This document shows positions 13,101 to 15,910 of a DNA stretch of 15,910 bases, in pieces. The DNA lies in NCBI GenBank assembly GCA_016932075.1, contig JAFGDP010000129.1, positions 1-15,910 of the forward strand, read 5' to 3'. The DNA is from Chitinispirillaceae bacterium (GTDB taxonomy: Bacteria > Fibrobacterota > Chitinivibrionia > Chitinivibrionales > Chitinispirillaceae). The notes beneath the pieces were generated by a model. It was given only the letters and a program-made list of their open reading frames with translations. It did not search any database and was not told the origin of the DNA. Every line of letters begins with the position of its first letter. Position 1 is the first letter of the stretch. A program made the translations under genes and the position numbers.

Positions 13101-15910
13101 CGTTTTTACAATCGGCCGGGGTTCTGGACCTGAACGGGATTGACATTGACACCGTTGTCGGCGATTTAACCGTGACAAACGGGACCATGTCAACAATAGC
13201 GAACCTGGCCGGCCGTACCGTTGAAGTTGGCGGAAACGTGGCTCTTTCAGGCCAGTCCGGCAATCTGCTGAATCTTGCACCGGGCACCGGCTGGATCTTA
13301 AAAGCAGGCGGTACGCTGACCGTAAGTTTCGCGGCAATCGGTAACTGCACCGCCACCGGAAGCGCCGGTACTGCCACTAACTCGTACGACCTCGGCGGCA
13401 ACTCCAACTGGTCTTCGATTGCCGGTAATCCGCGGATCGAGCCTGGCGCGGCAAACTTGACTATCGGCGGTGGGTTTTTCACCGATAGCGACTCCATCCC
13501 GCTTATGCACCTGCGTGCACTGAGCTCTCAGGCTGAAGGCGTGTACATCGATACCATCCGCGCGAAAATGACCAAAGGGGATGTGGGCACGATCAATTAC
13601 ATGCGTCTTTTCGCCGATATCGACCGCGATGGCAGCTTCAATCCGCCGACCGATACCTGGCTCAAGGACACGACGGTAACGGTCAGCGACTCTTCAATCT
13701 GTTTTGCGCGCGGGGCGGGACAACATCTCGACAGTCTTGACGTGCAGGATACTTCGGATTACTGGCTGGTCATGGACCTGAACGACGCGACCCTGAGTTC
13801 AACCGACACCTTCATGTTCAGCGCTGCGCCACCCCAGTCACATTTCATGGGCAGATCAAGTTACTATATGATCAACGGTGATGGCGGCCTGTTCCAGGGC
13901 GACACGGCCTGGGGCATGCAGGGCAGCCTGACGCTTGACGTGGGTGATAGCAATGGCGTGATTGGCAAACCGGTAATTACCGATATCGACTCGATTCCAT
14001 GCATGCATTTCAGCCTTTCCGCGTCACCGGTCGAGAAGGTGTATCTCGATACGGTGCGCGTACGTATGACCAAAGGCAACCGGCTGGCTATTGAAAAGCT
14101 GTCGTTTTTCAGGGACGATGGAACCAACGGTGTTTTTGATATCGGGACAGATGCGCTCATTAAAGATGCGACCGTCAATACCGATTCGGTCGCGACCTTC
14201 TGGCAGATCGGCGGTTTTGACAGCGTCGCGGCGTCGGAAACGAGACGATACTGGATGCTGCTCCATTTAAACAGCACATCCATCGGCACATCCGATAGTT
14301 TCCAGTTCAGTTTAAATGCCGACTCAATGGTCATTCACGGCGCATCGTCGAACGCGGGATTCCCGGTGGGGGGAGGTACGATACTGGGCGATATGGTCCC
14401 GGGTGACGAGGTGCCGTATGTCACTGAGGTTAACGCTTCCACTGTTTCAGGGAGCTATGGTATCGGCGCAACCATCAGCGTTACCGTTACGTTCAGTGAA
14501 AACGTGACGGTTGCCGGTGGGACCCCGGTTATAACACTTGAAACCGGAACGACTGACCGGGACGCAACCTATGCAAGCGGTTCAGGAACTACAACGCTTA
14601 CCTTTGAATACACGGTAATGGCAGGTGACGCATCGGGAGATCTCGACTATGTGAGCAACAGTGCGCTTGCCCTTTCCGGAGCAACGATCAGGGATGCTAA
14701 CAGCTTTAATGCGAATCTGACGCTGCCCACGCCAGGGACAACCGGATCACTGGCCGATACCAAGGATATAAGGATTGACGGTTCTGCACCCACGGTACCA
14801 TCGACCTCGATAAGCGCTCCTAACGGTGGTGAAGTATGGCTGGCCGGATCAAGCCAGAACATCACCTGGAACAATGCAAGCGTCACCGACGACCTGCTTA
14901 AAAACAATCCGATCAGTCTCTATTACTCCACTGACGGCGGATCCACGTTCCCGAACCTGATCGTGAGCGGTTTGTCCAACAGCGGCTCCTATAGCTGGAC
15001 TGTTGCTGATGTCGGTACTGGTTCTGCCCGTGTGCTGTTGACTGTTATCGACTCGGCAGGAAACACCTCCTATGACAGTTCTGACGCGGACTTCATGATC
15101 GACAACAGCGCGCCTGGTGTTGCCAGTTCAGCTCTCACCTCGCCGAATGGCGGCGAAGTCTGGGCAGCGGGCGCAAGTCAGAGCATTACCTGGAACACGG
15201 GCGACATCAGCGATGTGATGCTGAAAAATAACCCGATCAGTCTCTACTATTCGACCGACAACGGGTCCACGTTCTCGAATTTGATTGCCAGCAATCTTTC
15301 CAATAGCGGCAGCTATTCCTGGACCGTACCGTCGGAGAACAGTACTGCGATCAGGGTGCAGATAACAGTGACCGACTCTGTCGACAATACATCATATGAC
15401 ACTTCTAATGGTTCCTTCACGATAGATAATGCGGCACCGGCAGTCGCTTCGACCGCGCTCTCGTCGCCAGATGGCGGTGAGGTATGGGCAGGCGGCTCTA
15501 GTCAGAGCATTACCTGGAACACCGGTGATATCAGCGATGTTCTGCTCAAGAACAATCCGATCAGTCTCTACTATTCCACTGACGGCGGTGCTACGTTTCC
15601 TAACTTGATTGAAAGCGAGCTGGCTAATACCGGTACCTATTCCTGGACTGTTGCGTCTGAGAACAGCTCCTCGATTCGTATACAGCTGAAAGTAACTGAC
15701 TCGATCGGCAATGTTTCCTATGACACCTCAAGCACAACGTTTACCATTGATAACACCGCTCCAACAGTAGCATCGACGTGCCTGAGTTCACCCAATGGAG
15801 GCGAGGTCTGGGCTGCCGGCGCAAGCCAGAGCATCACCTGGAATACGGCTGATATCAGTGATGTGCTGCTGAGGAACAATCCCATCAGTCTGTATTATTC
15901 CACTGACAAT
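10103..15910 (+). CDS. Giant secreted modular protein (DUF2341, LamG-like, Ig-like, Kre9/KNH-like repeats); 3' end outside window
   Basis: One plus frame (codons from 10103) stays open to the last base, at least 1936 residues. No ATG precedes the signal peptide: the frame opens after TAG at 10037, and TTG 10103, with AAAAGG 9 nt upstream, is the best start. The signal peptide has core SLCAFLVFIS and cleaves near VPVSA-LNK (residue 34). In order: an unrecognised region (35-445) with a calcium-loop-like DLNNDGFNE at 327-335; a DUF2341 domain (about 447-550); a LamG/concanavalin-like domain (about 551-765); a WTGG-x-NNQWSNPANW module leading into a Gly/Thr/Ser-rich, probably beta-solenoid region (774-1110); two copies of a 157-residue domain (from 1119 and 1276); an Ig-like adhesin domain (about 1436-1570); and 108-residue Kre9/KNH-like repeats from 1573. 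No enzyme motif was seen; adhesion or surface coating is inferred. Confidence 0.88.
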   Translation, partial: MSVVIANKANRSSGAGAASLCAFLVFISTVPVSALNKMYWGSITTPSNFWVRNMPVDTFGDTYSRQFFMSWKMDTANGINDGEVHRFKTSYRSPNLFVDTSMSNNLLPSGSLYGTMGYIQFFNNNLPLYSNQNVKNQLDYAIPESSATRVILRLNGRRLQNSAASCSLMTQWTIYPTGQIFRYDSIFGHATPIDSIKYRFNQIYDPSIVDFSNKTKARGGVGAGTSIQNMVVSFLTLRDAYGPVANAFTSPGDTVMVEQITAISTGALFRDTTSLLAANKPHEMAFYMDIQREQLNSLLADTIANSVQYIESLTMMTGTAVTTSMGDLNNDGFNEREGAYIIQASSNTVHFLLPAHGDTCRVSPAFRITNYTAGTVPLYVAVDSIDRTKDLDYNAWVNSSANELVLQFEGMFRYTTDIYISATTPLEEYSSWSYHTDFYLNTKPYGLVGDVYNFPVLLRLNPGSFGGFVNTLASGADIRFAKSNGRHLHYEIERWVDVTGNKDTAEIWVRVDTVKANDSLQHIRMYYGKVGAANRSNPRAVFDTTTGFRGVWHLNEIPGAAGSVMDRTAAGLDADPYGGMSSGNQVAGIAGTGIYFDGTDDYLHLSSPATPLRFSDNFTVSAWVNASALGGSFRSIFSRQYGISASESWLLSVNSSAQARFNAGTNIASTPALSTGQWYHISGVKSGSSITLYVNGVLEGSSGSASTPVMNDNNEVLIGAKNIGDPTITELFSGVIDEVIASNVSRSADWIKLCYENQRENQTLVDIPAGTLTWTGGSNNQWSNPANWSPTRIPKNDDTVMFNTGSVACSLNIVDTVASIIFTSGYTGDFYYAGNTLSVRNNADFRSGGALITDVGTLQFIGTAAQNFIPKAGGYTANQIRQNGSGGTTVSNNGFQCVNLMIQNGLLHLGSGLTDSVASSLSISGSGGIDFGSSVMKVAVTTVNFNVAGTLAAGTGTLEFCRSAGISQTFTPKAATIHPAINHTGSDTLRLATNPLRAQSFLQSAGVLDLNGIDIDTVVGDLTVTNGTMSTIANLAGRTVEVGGNVALSGQSGNLLNLAPGTGWILKAGGTLTVSFAAIGNCTATGSAGTATNSYDLGGNSNWSSIAGNPRIEPGAANLTIGGGFFTDSDSIPLMHLRALSSQAEGVYIDTIRAKMTKGDVGTINYMRLFADIDRDGSFNPPTDTWLKDTTVTVSDSSICFARGAGQHLDSLDVQDTSDYWLVMDLNDATLSSTDTFMFSAAPPQSHFMGRSSYYMINGDGGLFQGDTAWGMQGSLTLDVGDSNGVIGKPVITDIDSIPCMHFSLSASPVEKVYLDTVRVRMTKGNRLAIEKLSFFRDDGTNGVFDIGTDALIKDATVNTDSVATFWQIGGFDSVAASETRRYWMLLHLNSTSIGTSDSFQFSLNADSMVIHGASSNAGFPVGGGTILGDMVPGDEVPYVTEVNASTVSGSYGIGATISVTVTFSENVTVAGGTPVITLETGTTDRDATYASGSGTTTLTFEYTVMAGDASGDLDYVSNSALALSGATIRDANSFNANLTLPTPGTTGSLADTKDIRIDGSAPTVPSTSISAPNGGEVWLAGSSQNITWNNASVTDDLLKNNPISLYYSTDGGSTFPNLIVSGLSNSGSYSWTVADVGTGSARVLLTVIDSAGNTSYDSSDADFMIDNSAPGVASSALTSPNGGEVWAAGASQSITWNTGDISDVMLKNNPISLYYSTDNGSTFSNLIASNLSNSGSYSWTVPSENSTAIRVQITVTDSVDNTSYDTSNGSFTIDNAAPAVASTALSSPDGGEVWAGGSSQSITWNTGDISDVLLKNNPISLYYSTDGGATFPNLIESELANTGTYSWTVASENSSSIRIQLKVTDSIGNVSYDTSSTTFTIDNTAPTVASTCLSSPNGGEVWAAGASQSITWNTADISDVLLRNNPISLYYSTDN
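13457..14398 (+). repeat. Internal duplication: two 157-residue domains
   Basis: The segments 13457-13927 and 13928-14398 encode related domains. Both contain DSIP(L/C)MH near the start, then YIDTIRAKMTKG or YLDTVRVRMTKG, then an acidic loop (DIDRDG at 1172-1177; FRDDGTNGVFD near 1336-1346) and LKDTTV or IKDATV. Protein similarity is plain while the DNA has diverged, so the duplication is old. The acidic loops suggest calcium binding. The domain family was not recognised. Confidence 0.7.
14819..15910 (+). repeat. Tandem 324-bp coding repeats (Kre9/KNH-like, 108 residues each)
   Basis: Repeat units start at 14819, 15143, 15467 and 15791, each exactly 324 bp apart; the fourth is cut by the window end. 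Each begins with P-(N/D)-GGEVW followed by Q-(N/S)-ITWN, LL(K/R)NNPISLYYSTD, SYSWTV (or TYSWTV) and a D-N-x-APx linker. The pattern 'PNGGE-W...ITW...YSTDGG' matches the Ser/Thr-rich Kre9/KNH-type beta-sandwich found in many bacterial surface proteins. The DNA is well conserved across units in the NNPISLYYST part. Confidence 0.88.

Noticed and set aside
12787..13497. 236-codon minus-strand frame inside the giant gene
   Set aside because: It is a proline/valine-rich shadow of the repetitive beta-rich coding sequence on the plus strand.
14819..15910. CRISPR-like or satellite array
   Set aside because: The 324-bp units are in-frame coding repeats of a clear protein domain, with no short repeat-spacer pattern.

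Overview
The window looks like a chromosomal segment of a Gram-negative bacterium with FCB-type secretion, most plausibly Fibrobacterota (Chitinispirillia-like) or a close relative. This assignment is an inference. It rests on three things seen together: a VIT-vWA protein ending in a FlgD/Por-like beta-sandwich tail, a very large secreted protein with DUF2341, LamG-like and Kre9/KNH-like repeats, and a spoVG gene outside Firmicutes. No rRNA, tRNA or CRISPR array was seen.

Layout. Positions 1-86 are the right end of an IS3-family insertion sequence (last 16 codons of the transposase plus a terminal repeat). Positions 129-521 (minus) hold a 5'-truncated remnant of a DUF4143 protein. Positions 554-6558 form a tightly packed minus-strand cluster, transcribed argF -> KaiC-like ATPase -> two small three-helix membrane proteins -> two stand-alone receiver proteins -> uvrA. 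A strong-looking sigma70-type promoter lies upstream of argF, and its leader contains a terminator-like hairpin. Divergently, spoVG (6887-7219, plus) is followed by an intrinsic terminator. A secreted VIT-vWA protein (7461-9575, plus) comes next. A roughly 530-bp spacer then holds a G-rich stem-loop, AT-rich DNA and a near-consensus promoter (TTGACA-17-TACAAT). This promoter leads into a giant secreted protein (10103 to beyond 15910, plus), open to the last base.

How the parts may work together. The KaiC-like ATPase, two membrane proteins and two receivers have overlapping or near-abutting ends and look like one signalling unit. Its input and output are not visible here: there is no histidine kinase, KaiA or KaiB. 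The two secreted proteins are modular surface or matrix proteins. The VIT-vWA protein has an intact metal-binding MIDAS site. The giant protein is a chain of glycan-binding-like, duplicated and 108-residue repeat domains consistent with adhesion or surface coating.

Most notable for follow-up: the KaiC-like/membrane/receiver cassette, the giant tandem-repeat protein with no ATG start, the putative attenuator before argF, and the 47-bp overlap between the two receiver genes.
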